From JBBRYW01 sp038253945 (GTDB taxonomy: Bacteria; Actinomycetota; Thermoleophilia; Gaiellales; Gaiellaceae), in NCBI GenBank assembly GCA_038253945.1, contig JBBSGR010000001.1, forward strand, positions 62,001 to 126,000: a stretch of DNA of 64,000 nucleotides, read 5' to 3'. Shown piece after piece: positions 19,364 to 27,489 of the stretch (the stretch's first letter is position 1; every line of letters begins with the position of its first letter). Under the pieces are notes generated by a model, which worked only from the letters and a program-made list of their open reading frames with translations, had not been told where the DNA came from and made no database searches. The position numbers and the translations under genes are program-made.

Positions 19364-21337
19364 TCAGCGGGCGCCGAAGCCGATCTGGCCTAGTCCTGAG
19401 ATCGACGCCTGCAGCCCCGCCTCGGCTTGCGCCGCCTGTCGTCTCGCGGCAGCGTAACCCTTTGGGCTGCTCGAACCGGCCGCGATCGCCAGCTTCCGGT
19501 ACGCCGACGCTGCGGCCGAGAAGGCTCCCACGATCTTCGTATTCGCAGGCACGATCAAGGGTGAGCTCGTCGCTCTCATGAGCTTGCGCGCCGCGGCGTC
19601 ATAGGCGCCAGCAACGGCCCGAGCGGCGCTCGCCTGCTCGAGGGGTGTCTTCGCCCGCCCCATCGAGCCGAGGCCGGAGGCTCGTGCGCTCGAGGATCTC
19701 TTCACCGCGGTCGTCACAGCGCTTGCATAGGCCGGGGAGGGGGTGAGGGAGACGCCAGTGCCGTCGACTCGCGCGCCCGCGACAGTGCTTTCGCAGGTCG
19801 CTGCGAAGGACGGCCCGACCGTGAGGCAGATTAGCGTCTGGCTTCCGGCCCGCTGCGGTACGACGTAGACGTTGGCGGACTGGGAGAGCCCCTTGACGCG
19901 CAATCCCCGGTAGCGAAACGCATCGGCATGGCCGATCTTGACGACCTCGCGCCGGTTGACGGCGCTTTGAGACTCCAGCCGCCTAACGAAAGAAGCGGGA
20001 AGATAGTGCGGCCACACGCCTTGCGCTCGCCCCGCCACGAGCGTGCCCGCCGACTTCGAGGCCGGGCCCAGCGCTCCCGAGTACGTCAGCTTCATACCCG
20101 GGATCCGCGGAACGCTCCTCTCACTCCAGCCTTGAGGAGCCACGATCGAGATAGCGCCCCTGGAGACGCTACTCGCGGGCGTGGTCGCGGGCGTCTCCGT
20201 CTTGGACCCGCGATGGCCGAGGACGAAGCCCACCCCAGCGAGAAGCAGAATCGCGGCCGCCGCCGCGAGAGCAAGCGGCAGGCCCGTTCGGCGCCGCGGC
20301 CGAGCGGCGACCGGCACCTCGGCTGCGGCCACCGGCACGTGAACCGTGGCCGGCGAAGCGGCCGTGGGCGGTGCTGGCGCCGCGGTGGGCGGTGCTGCTG
20401 CCGCGGTGGGCGGTACTGCCGCGGCCGTGGGCGGTGCCGCAGCGGCCTGGGTTGGCCGCACGGGCTCGGCGGCCGCCTGATCTCGCGCAGCCGCCGTGGT
20501 GACGGCGCGTTCCGGACGGCGAATCCCGATCTCCTCCGGGTTCTCGACAGGTGCAGGGACCCGGATGGCGAGGCGCGCCGCGTCGCCGAGAGCCTCGTCG
20601 GCGGCGTCCACCATCGCGACGGCCGACGGATAGCGCGCCGCCGGGTCCTTCGCCATCGCGCGCTCGAGCACCTCGTCGAGAGCTACGGGCAGTTCCGGGC
20701 GGACAGGCGTCAGTCGAGGCGGCGGCTCGTGCAGGTGGGCATAGATCACGGCCACATCCGATTGCTTCGGGTACGGGACAGTGCCGCTGAAGGACTCGTA
20801 GAGGACCGCAGCCAGGCCATAGATATCGCTCGCCTGCGTCGCCGGCTCGCCGCGGATCTGCTCCGGCGCCATATAGTCGATCGTCCCGACAATCTGTCCC
20901 GCCCGCGTGAGATTCGTCGTGCCGCGGCCTTTCATGACGCCGAAGTCGGCCAGGTAGCCGTGGTCGCGAGCGCGACTCACCAGGATGTTCTGCGGTTTGA
21001 CGTCGCGGTGGATCAAGCCCGCCTCGTGAGCCGTGTCGAGCGCGCCCGCGACCTGCCCGAGAATTCGCAGACTTCGGCCCGCATCGAGCTCGCGGCCGAG
21101 GATGAGATCCTTCAGCGTGGAACCTCTGATCAGCCGCATCGCGATGAAGAGCCCGTACTTGCTCTCGCCCGCCTCGTAGACCGTGACGATGTGGGGATGG
21201 TCGATCGCCGCCTGGATCCGGCCCTCTCGCTCGAAGCGATTTCGGTACTCGAAGTCGTCGCTCAGGTCGCTGGCGATGAGCTTCAGCGCGACCTTGCGGT
21301 CGAGCGAGAGCTGCGTCGCCTCGTAGACGATGCCCAT
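19364..21337 (-). CDS. Transmembrane Ser/Thr protein kinase (PknB-like), N-terminus extends further upstream
   Basis: From the first canonical start (ATG 21337) the kinase has Lys19 (VALK), the catalytic loop HRDVKPQN (Asp112), DFG (Asp131) and an APEQ activation-segment end. Alanine/proline repeats of APPTAA type, one membrane helix (GLPLALAAAAAILLLAGVGFVLG) and a roughly 270-residue extracytoplasmic sensor follow. The glycine-rich loop is encoded upstream in the same frame (VIEGYRIDGLLGEGG, to about 21412), where only a TGA at about 21434 and no ATG/GTG/TTG exists. The true start is therefore non-canonical, or the sequence has an error. Partner FHA gene 18700-19362. Confidence 0.88.
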   Translation of the reverse strand: MGIVYEATQLSLDRKVALKLIASDLSDDFEYRNRFEREGRIQAAIDHPHIVTVYEAGESKYGLFIAMRLIRGSTLKDLILGRELDAGRSLRILGQVAGALDTAHEAGLIHRDVKPQNILVSRARDHGYLADFGVMKGRGTTNLTRAGQIVGTIDYMAPEQIRGEPATQASDIYGLAAVLYESFSGTVPYPKQSDVAVIYAHLHEPPPRLTPVRPELPVALDEVLERAMAKDPAARYPSAVAMVDAADEALGDAARLAIRVPAPVENPEEIGIRRPERAVTTAAARDQAAAEPVRPTQAAAAPPTAAAVPPTAAAAPPTAAPAPPTAASPATVHVPVAAAEVPVAARPRRRTGLPLALAAAAAILLLAGVGFVLGHRGSKTETPATTPASSVSRGAISIVAPQGWSERSVPRIPGMKLTYSGALGPASKSAGTLVAGRAQGVWPHYLPASFVRRLESQSAVNRREVVKIGHADAFRYRGLRVKGLSQSANVYVVPQRAGSQTLICLTVGPSFAATCESTVAGARVDGTGVSLTPSPAYASAVTTAVKRSSSARASGLGSMGRAKTPLEQASAARAVAGAYDAAARKLMRATSSPLIVPANTKIVGAFSAAASAYRKLAIAAGSSSPKGYAAARRQAAQAEAGLQASISGLGQIGFGAR

Positions 21338-21410
21338 ACCGCCCTCACCAAGGAGGCCATCGATCCGATAGCCCTCGATGACGACACCCGTGGAAAGGGT
21401 GGTCGACGTG

Positions 21411-21794
21411 CTAACCCCCGACGACCGTCGTCACCGGTGGCGGTGGTGGTGGCGGCGGTGGCGACGGCGACGGTGACGGTGACGGCGCTGGAGGCGGTGG
21501 AGGAGGCGAGGGCGAGGGCGGCGGCGACACCGCGGGCGGAGTCGGAGCCGGAGGCGTGGGCGCCGGGGCCGGCGGTGGCGGTGGCGGTTGCACGAGCGCA
21601 GGAACGGCGCGAGCCGTCACGAGCCGCGCGACCCGAGGGGAGGCGGAAGAGACGGCGGTGAGTGTGCGCGGGCCAGCCGTCGTCGCCGGAGGCGGCGCCG
21701 CGCTGCTCGATCTCGTCGCCCGGCCGGCCGCATACGCCGCAGCGAAGCCGAGCACCGCGAGAAGGGCAGCCGCGGCGACCGCGCGAACGTTCAC
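21411..21794 (-). CDS. Short exported proline-rich protein
   Basis: 127 residues: one N-terminal hydrophobic segment (RAVAAAALLAVLGFAAAYAAG) acting as signal or anchor, then a low-complexity tail of proline with serine, alanine and threonine (runs of P up to nine, APTPPAPTPPA). No catalytic motif. Its stop overlaps the probable beginning of the kinase coding region, so they are likely co-transcribed. The tail resembles wall-spanning linkers of actinobacterial surface proteins. Confidence 0.6.
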   Translation of the reverse strand: MNVRAVAAAALLAVLGFAAAYAAGRATRSSSAAPPPATTAGPRTLTAVSSASPRVARLVTARAVPALVQPPPPPPAPAPTPPAPTPPAVSPPPSPSPPPPPPAPSPSPSPSPPPPPPPPPVTTVVGG

Positions 21795-21824
21795 GAGCTC
21801 TCGACGCCGCTCACGCCGCCGTCA

Positions 21825-22769
21825 TTAGCCCGAACGCACGAGCCGACCCGCATTGTTGACCTTGAGGATAATCGAGGTCGAGCAGGCGTCCTTCTTGATC
21901 TGCACCCTAATCGAGCTCCCCTTGCCAAGCCGACGACTCAGCATGCGGCGGCTCGTCGCGATGCCCGATGAATTCGCTCGCACGGTCTCGACCACGCCTC
22001 GGTTGCGAAACGTCACGGCGGCGCCCGGCGGCACCCCTCTCATCCGGAGGCTGCTCAGAACGAGGACTCCGCCGCTCGTTACGCCTGCCCACCCGGGATC
22101 GCGTACAAGGCTGCCAAAGACGGTCAGGCAAGAGACCTTGGCCCGCTCGAGCGCAAACGAGTAGTGGCCCTGATCGGGAGCAAAGTCCTTGTAGGTATTC
22201 GTCGGGTTGGGGGACCAGAACGTCCCGACGGTGTAGTTGAATCTCGTGGCTCCTCGGAGCGTGCTCGAGCTGAAACGAAAGGCGACCTGTCGCTTGGCGG
22301 CGTCGAACGCACCGGCAAATCCGGCCTGCGAGATGTTGAAAACGAACCGGCCGGCTGCGCAGCGTCCGAACTCGAACTTATCCGGTTTCGGGTCGGTGAA
22401 GCCGACCGCCGCAAGCACGTACTCGTCGCCGTTGCAACCAGTGCTCGTCTTTCGGTCGCTGTCGATGAAGACGTCCAGCTCGTCGCCGTCATAGAGCTTT
22501 CCCTGGTCGATGGTGACGACGACATAGATCAAGCCCGACTTGAGGTTCAGGATCGTGACGTCCGAGATGTCGGCTGCTGGGTTCCCCGCCGTATCCTTCT
22601 GTGCGTCGCCGAAGGGATCCTGCTTGGAGATCACCTTCGGCTTGTACGGGGTCGCGTCGACCGGCGACGGGCGCGCAACTCGAAGGGGACCTGGGACGCC
22701 TGAGCCGTCCCTCGACGCGCCACTTGCTCCGATCTCGCCGGTCGCGACACAGGCGGCGCAGACGACCAA
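21825..22769 (-). CDS. Secreted beta-rich protein of unknown function
   Basis: 314 residues from a TTG at 22769. That start gives a truncated signal peptide. An in-frame ATT at 22787, preceded by GAGAGGA, would give a textbook one (RKGWILVVCAACVATGEIG), so initiation may be there. The body has a DELDVFIDSDRKTSTGCNGDEY segment (about residues 95-117), resembling extracellular beta-sandwich domains that describe hydration or cargo binding. A C-terminal repeat-like domain (RMRGVPPGAAVTFRNRGV) follows. The frameshifted gene at 27490-28490 has the same layout, so they are distant paralogues. No assigned function. Confidence 0.7.
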   Translation of the reverse strand: MVVCAACVATGEIGASGASRDGSGVPGPLRVARPSPVDATPYKPKVISKQDPFGDAQKDTAGNPAADISDVTILNLKSGLIYVVVTIDQGKLYDGDELDVFIDSDRKTSTGCNGDEYVLAAVGFTDPKPDKFEFGRCAAGRFVFNISQAGFAGAFDAAKRQVAFRFSSSTLRGATRFNYTVGTFWSPNPTNTYKDFAPDQGHYSFALERAKVSCLTVFGSLVRDPGWAGVTSGGVLVLSSLRMRGVPPGAAVTFRNRGVVETVRANSSGIATSRRMLSRRLGKGSSIRVQIKKDACSTSIILKVNNAGRLVRSG

Positions 22770-22951
22770 AATCCAGCCTTTGCGAATGTTTCATCCTCTC
22801 GCCGAGCGCCTATCCCGTCAGGACCTCGCATGGAGGTTGTATAAGCGCGGAAAGCCGAAGTCAAGCGGAACCGAGCGGCGGGCCAGGTCGTGCCTGCGCG
22901 AGACGAATCGCTCTCCGCCGCGGCCGCCTGACACTCGCGGGACGACGCGCC

Positions 22952-23260
22952 CAGTGCCTCGCCGTTGACCCGTCCGACAGCCGTACGCTCTACGCCGGTT
23001 GCCGGGGCAGCCGGCTATTGCCTGGCACCCAATCGAACCCGCGCGCGTACGCGGCGGGCGGCGGAGGTGCCGCCCGGAGCAAGGAGCAGGGAAGACATGG
23101 CGACCCGCCGATGCCGGCCGCGGCCGGAACTACAGGTGGGCTCTCGCACCGCCTCCCGCCGACCCCGACCTTTGGTACGTCTCGGCCAGCTCCGGGCCCC
23201 TTCAGGCTCACGGGCGCGAGCGCGCGCGAGCTCGAGTTGACGGAGGACCGGCTCGTGAGC
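22952..23260 (+). pseudogene. Decayed BNR/sialidase-like beta-propeller gene fragment
   Basis: Fragments in three frames read like one propeller protein: QCLAVDPSDSRTLYAGCRG, then IAWHPIEPARV, then YAAGGGGAARSKEQG, then GKTWRPADAGRGRNYRWALA, followed by ADPDLWYVSASSGPLQAHG. The LxVDPxDxxTLYAG and GKTW signatures are typical of actinobacterial BNR-repeat (exo-sialidase/VPS10-like) proteins. At least three frame changes and missing ends make it a remnant. It occupies most of the otherwise empty 550 bases upstream of ftsH; the rest of that stretch shows nothing else recognisable. Confidence 0.55.
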
Positions 23261-23353
23261 ATCACGGCCCTCGTGGTGCTGAACGAAGCCTGAAGCGAGC
23301 TCGAGCGGCCACGAGGGGCGTGACCTCGACAAAAGGTGCGAGAATTCCGCGCG

Positions 23354-25357
23354 ATGCCGGAGACCTCACCAGCGCAGAAGGATGGACGACCCAATGGAGC
23401 CGGCCCGCAAACGGATCCGCGAGGCTGGCGCGTCGAAGGACATCCCCCTGAGCCGGAGAGTCCGGGTCGGCTGGCTCGCTGGCGCGCTCCGGGCGGTGGC
23501 CGCTTCTGGCTGTTTCTGCTCGCCCTCCTCGCGCTGAACTGGTTCATCGTGTCGCTCTTCCCCTCACAGCCGAAGCGGCTCGACGTTCCCTACACGTTCT
23601 TCCGCGCGCAGGTCGAGGCGGGCAACGTCTCCGAGGTCAGCTCCCGCGGCGATTCGATCGAGGGCGCATTCAAGCGACCGGTCACGTTCGCGATGGCGGG
23701 GACGCCCGCAGACAAACGCCCCAAGCCGCGAAAGAAATTCAAGACGGAGCGGCCGACGTTCGCCCAAGACGGCCTGCTCAACCGGTTGATCGCGAAAGAC
23801 GTCGTCGTCAACGCACACCCCCCGGATCAGCCACGCTCACTGCTCCTGACAATTCTGCTCAGCTTCGGCCCGACGCTGCTCTTCGTCGGACTGCTCATCT
23901 GGGTCTCGCGCCGGGCCGCCGGAGCTGGCGCGGGCGGGCTGATGGCCTTCGGCCGCTCGCGGGCCAAGCGGTTCGAGGCATCGGGGCAGCGCACGACGTT
24001 CGCGGACGTCGCGGGAATCGACGAGGCGGAGGAAGAGCTCGTCGAGATCGTCGACTTCCTCAAGCACCCCGACAAGTACCGTCGCCTGGGCGCGGCGGCT
24101 CCCAAGGGCGTTCTCCTGATGGGCCTCCCAGGCACCGGGAAGACGCTGCTTGCCCGAGCCGTCGCCGGCGAGGCGGACGTCCCGTTCTTCTCGATCTCGG
24201 CGTCCGAGTTCGTCGAAGCCATCGTCGGCGTCGGCGCGAGCCGCGTCAGAGACCTCTTCGACCAGGCGAAGAAGGCGGCGCCTGCGATCATCTTCATCGA
24301 CGAGCTCGACGCGATCGGCCGCGCCCGCGGCGGCGGGGTCTCGCTCGGCGGGCACGACGAGCGCGAGCAGACTCTCAACCAGATCCTCACCGAGATGGAC
24401 GGCTTCACCGGCACGGAGGGCGTGATCGTCCTCGCCGCGACGAACCGCGCCGAGGTTCTGGATCCGGCCCTCCTTCGCCCGGGACGCTTCGACCGGCGCG
24501 TGGCTGTCAGCCCGCCCGACCTGGCCGGGCGAAGGGCGATCCTCGAGGTGCACACCCGCAGCGTTCCGCTCGCCGACAACGTCGAGCTCGGCGACATCGC
24601 ATCCTCTACGCCCGGCATGGTCGGAGCCGACCTGAAGAACCTGGTCAACGAGGCGGCGCTCACGGCCGCGAGACGCGGCCACGACCGCGTCGAGCGCCCG
24701 GATTTCACTGACGCGCTCGAGCGAATCGTGCTCGGGGCCGAGCGGCGAATCACGCTTTCCCGGCAGGAGCGCGAGCGGACGGCCTACCATGAGGGCGGCC
24801 ACGCGCTCCTGGGGATGCTCGTGCCCGGGGCAGATCCGGTGCGGAAGGTCTCGATCATTCCGCGTGGCCGGGCGCTCGGAGTCACCTTCCAGAGCCCCGA
24901 GTCCGACCGGTACGGCTACAGCGCCGAGTACCTCCGCGGGCGGATCGTCGGTGCACTCGGCGGGCGGGCGGCCGAGGAGCTCGTCTATTCCGACATGACG
25001 ACCGGAGCGGAGTCGGACCTCGAGCAGGTGACTCAGATCGCCCGCAGCATGGTCGGCCGCTGGGGAATGTCCGACGCGATCGGTCCCGTCTCCGTGCTGC
25101 CGCGGCCCGAGGACGAGGGCATGTTCCTGCCGGGCGGCGATCGCGGCTCGTCCGAGCAGACACGCCAACTCGTCGACACGGAGGTGCGGCAGATCGTGGA
25201 CGACTGCTACGACGAGGCGGTGAATCTCCTGCGTGAGCATCGCGACAAGCTGGACTCGCTTGCCCGCTCGCTGCTCGAGCACGAGACGCTCGACGAGGCG
25301 GACGCGCTTCGCGCCGCCGGCATGGAGCGGCAAGCTGTGGCCTCACCCGCCTCGTAG
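23354..25357 (+). CDS. ftsH: ATP-dependent zinc metalloprotease FtsH
   Basis: A membrane-anchored AAA+ protease degrading membrane and short-lived cytosolic proteins; 667 residues. An extended N-terminus of about 50 residues is followed by membrane segment 1 (FWLFLLALLALNWFIVSLFP), an external domain, segment 2 (LLLTILLSFGPTLLFVGLLIWV), Walker A GLPGTGKT (257-264), Walker B IIFIDELD, the second region of homology ATNRAEVLDPALLRPGRFDRR, and the zinc site HEGGH (479-483) with a downstream TGAESDL aspartate. A GTG at 23336 is an alternative start. The external domain is longer and more basic than usual. Confidence 0.96.
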   Translation: MPETSPAQKDGRPNGAGPQTDPRGWRVEGHPPEPESPGRLARWRAPGGGRFWLFLLALLALNWFIVSLFPSQPKRLDVPYTFFRAQVEAGNVSEVSSRGDSIEGAFKRPVTFAMAGTPADKRPKPRKKFKTERPTFAQDGLLNRLIAKDVVVNAHPPDQPRSLLLTILLSFGPTLLFVGLLIWVSRRAAGAGAGGLMAFGRSRAKRFEASGQRTTFADVAGIDEAEEELVEIVDFLKHPDKYRRLGAAAPKGVLLMGLPGTGKTLLARAVAGEADVPFFSISASEFVEAIVGVGASRVRDLFDQAKKAAPAIIFIDELDAIGRARGGGVSLGGHDEREQTLNQILTEMDGFTGTEGVIVLAATNRAEVLDPALLRPGRFDRRVAVSPPDLAGRRAILEVHTRSVPLADNVELGDIASSTPGMVGADLKNLVNEAALTAARRGHDRVERPDFTDALERIVLGAERRITLSRQERERTAYHEGGHALLGMLVPGADPVRKVSIIPRGRALGVTFQSPESDRYGYSAEYLRGRIVGALGGRAAEELVYSDMTTGAESDLEQVTQIARSMVGRWGMSDAIGPVSVLPRPEDEGMFLPGGDRGSSEQTRQLVDTEVRQIVDDCYDEAVNLLREHRDKLDSLARSLLEHETLDEADALRAAGMERQAVASPAS

Positions 25358-25399
25358 GCCAAAGTCGGGCCCACGCCTGGCTACACTGCGACCCCGCCC

Positions 25400-25472
25400 G
25401 GGCCGTTAGCTCAGTTGGTAGAGCAGGGGACTCTTAATCCCAAGGTCGAAGGTTCGAATCCTTCACGGCCCA
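25400..25472 (+). tRNA. trnK: tRNA-Lys (anticodon CTT)
   Basis: Cloverleaf: acceptor GGGCCGT pairs with ACGGCCC (discriminator A); D-arm GCTC-AGTTGGTA-GAGC; anticodon loop CTCTTAA with CTT; T-arm with GGTTCGAATCC. The CCA tail is not encoded, as is usual in actinobacteria. Confidence 0.97.
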
Positions 25473-25481
25473 CTATGGAAT

Positions 25482-25508
25482 CCCCGCAAAGGCGGGGTTT
25501 TCTGTTTT
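25482..25508 (+). terminator. Rho-independent terminator after tRNA-Lys
   Basis: Perfect 6-bp GC stem CCCCGC/GCGGGG with an AAAG loop, followed by TTTTCTGTTTT, nine bases after the tRNA. Confidence 0.85.
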
Positions 25509-25869
25509 CATACTGACGACGTATGTCCCCGTTGTGTCCCGAAAAGCGCGCCCTAAAATGCACGGCGGCTGGCAATGACGCTCCGTGCGACGCGCTCTCA
25601 GCCGTTCTGAGCGTCGCGAGGCCCGTGGGTAGGAAATCCGTGTGGCGGCTCTCGGGCTCTCGCGGTCCCGGTACCTAGCCGGAGGCGCCCTCCACGCTGC
25701 CTCCGTCGTCAGGCGGGGAAAACCCTCGGCCGCCACGCGCGAGCCGTCCTGCGGCCTCTCAGGGCGTCGCTGGGCCGTCCTGCAGGCGCGATACCGTCAA
25801 GGCGTGGCGGCAGGTAGCGGACGGCGGTGTGGGCCCGTGTTCAGGAATGCACCCTGAGAGGTGTGGCAC
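25509..25869. other. Non-coding accessory stretch next to tRNA-Lys
   Basis: No complete gene is recognised on either strand. It holds copy A of the imperfect direct repeat (25744-25824). This is followed by a shortened beginning of the same HTH reading frame found intact-looking at 27144, which soon diverges and ends near 25880. Together with its place directly downstream of a tRNA gene, this looks like the edge of a decayed integrative element, but no integrase and no duplicated tRNA 3' end is visible. Confidence 0.5.
25744..25824 (+). repeat. Imperfect direct repeat, copy A
   Basis: Begins CCGTCCTGCGGCCTC and ends GCAGGTAGCGGACGG. It aligns with copy B at 27083-27166 at roughly 80% identity with small indels, flanking the TolB-like gene. 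The repeat covers the presumed promoter and first codons of the excisionase-like gene. Confidence 0.75.
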
Positions 25870-26961
25870 CTAGCCCGCGGCGCCCCAGCTTGGCCAGCCG
25901 TCGAGGTTGGCGGCTCGGGTGACGGGTTCCTTTGCCGTGATCCCGAGTTGCATCGTGAAGACGTCGGCGGATGTGGTGCCGCGAGGGTTGGGCGTCGCGT
26001 CGTTGTCGGTTGCGAAGACGATCGACTTGCCGTCGGGAGAGAACGAACCGGCAAGGACGTAGTGTGTGTCGCCGACGTTCGTGACGCGTCGCAGACCACT
26101 GCCGTCGAGGCCGATGGTGTAGAGGTTCGTGCCGGGGATCAGTTCGTTGCCGGGGAGGTACTGCTTGAACAACACGCGCTTGCCGTCTGGCGACCAGTCC
26201 GGGCTGCCCGCGCTCAGTCCCCAGCCGGTGAGCTGGCGGGTGGGTCCGCCGCCGACGGCCGCGACAAAGAGGGCATCGCCGGCGGCGGGGCGCGCGCGGT
26301 TCGAGTTGTACCGGTCGAAGACGAGCAGCTTGCCGTCTGGCGAAAGCCGCGGCGCCTGAAGATCGCCGGCGTAGGGTGCGAGGCGGCGGAGGATGGTCAG
26401 GTGCCGGCCTTCGAGATCGACGGTCGCGATCGCCGAGTGCTCGATCTGGTCGCCCAGCCTGAAGTGCTTGACGTGGCCCCACTCGTGCGTAAACACGACG
26501 TGCTCCCCGTCGGGTGCGAAGGCCGGGCCGCTGTCGTCTGAACACGAGCCTCTCGCGGGACATGGCGCACTGAGGCGGCGTTGGCCGCTGCCGTCCGGGT
26601 GGACGAGCCAGATCGAGCAGGGGCCGTTTGCCGTACAGCGGTCGAAAACGATCCATTGTCCGTTCGGCGACCAGTGTGCCTGGTCGTCCTCGACCGCTTT
26701 CGCCGAATGCGAGACCTTCCTCACCTCACTCCCGTCAGGTCGGGCGACAAAGATCTCGCTCCAGAGCGGCGAATTTTGCAGGCGGTAGCGCGTGAACGCG
26801 ATCAGCCCGTTGTCGCCGGGCGTCGTCGCGCTGACGTCGACCGCACCCGCGAGTATTGCGACGCCGACGAACATGACGGCTAGAAGCCCGCCGCCGATCG
26901 AGCATCGTCCGCGAGCAGTCTTCGTCACAGACCGTACTGCTCGCAGCCGAGCACGTTCCAT
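25870..26961 (-). CDS. Exported TolB/PD40-type beta-propeller protein
   Basis: 363 residues. An N-terminal membrane/signal segment (GGGLLAVMFVGVAILAGAVDVSA) is followed by five or six PD40/WD40-like blades, each with an SPDG(K/E/Q)xxVF core (HWSPNGQWIVFDR, AFAPDGEHVVFTH, RLSPDGKLLVFDR, DWSPDGKRVLFKQ, SFSPDGKSIVFAT). Such propellers typically bind other proteins or peptides outside the membrane; no catalytic residues are recognisable. It is flanked on both sides by the direct repeat, so it may have come in with the accessory patch. Confidence 0.8.
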   Translation of the reverse strand: MERARLRAVRSVTKTARGRCSIGGGLLAVMFVGVAILAGAVDVSATTPGDNGLIAFTRYRLQNSPLWSEIFVARPDGSEVRKVSHSAKAVEDDQAHWSPNGQWIVFDRCTANGPCSIWLVHPDGSGQRRLSAPCPARGSCSDDSGPAFAPDGEHVVFTHEWGHVKHFRLGDQIEHSAIATVDLEGRHLTILRRLAPYAGDLQAPRLSPDGKLLVFDRYNSNRARPAAGDALFVAAVGGGPTRQLTGWGLSAGSPDWSPDGKRVLFKQYLPGNELIPGTNLYTIGLDGSGLRRVTNVGDTHYVLAGSFSPDGKSIVFATDNDATPNPRGTTSADVFTMQLGITAKEPVTRAANLDGWPSWGAAG

Positions 26962-27082
26962 GGTTCCGTGTCCGATGTCACTTCTACTCCCTTACCCGTT
27001 GGCCGCAGGGAGGATCTCGCAACTGCGTGTCCCAGGTCAAATCGGTACGGGCGGCCGTGGAGTGTGCGTGGCCTACCGGAGG

Positions 27083-27166
27083 CCGTCCTGCGGCCTCGCA
27101 GGGGCGCTGGCGGCTCGTCCTGCGGGCGAGGTACGGTCAGGGCGTGGCGACGCAGGTAGCCGACGG
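27083..27166 (+). repeat. Imperfect direct repeat, copy B
   Basis: Partner of 25744-25824. It shares CCGTCCTGCGGCCTC, GTCCTGC, GGTCA(G)GGCGTGGCG and GCAGGTAGC, and leads directly into the GTG start of the HTH gene at 27144. Confidence 0.75.
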
Positions 27167-27440
27167 GCTCGGAGCGGGGCTCCTGAGCCGGGCCGAAGTC
27201 TGTGCGTGGCTCAAGGTCTCGCCGCGGACGCTCACCCGGATCGTCTCCCGCGGCGAGCTCCACCCGGTGCGCGCCGGCCGCAGGAAGACGGGACGCCGGA
27301 GGCGACGCAGCCTGCCACTGGCCCGTCCGAGTTGGAACTCGGGCTCATCGAGTACATCTGCACGAGAGGTTGGCGGCAGACGGACGAGGCCGTCGCCGAG
27401 ACGTTCGCGCAACGTGAGCGCCGGAGCGGCTCCGCGCTGA
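27144..27440 (+). CDS. Excisionase-like helix-turn-helix protein, possibly frameshifted
   Basis: 98 residues from GTG 27144. Residues 14-50 (LLSRAEVCAWLKVSPRTLTRIV, then SRGELHPVRAGRR) match the MerR-like HTH of phage excisionases and HTH_17 proteins, where the GELPAVRVGRR-type wing ends the domain. The rest is arginine/serine rich without family character. A different frame (27330-27430) reads more protein-like (ELGLIEYICTRGWRQTDEAV), suggesting a frameshift after the HTH. Expected role is DNA binding at an attachment or promoter site; no integrase is present. Confidence 0.5.
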   Translation: MATQVADGLGAGLLSRAEVCAWLKVSPRTLTRIVSRGELHPVRAGRRKTGRRRRRSLPLARPSWNSGSSSTSAREVGGRRTRPSPRRSRNVSAGAAPR

Positions 27441-27489
27441 CGCCGGCCCCAGCGCAAGTCGCTGTATCGCCTGCTCGAGGACGTCCGCG

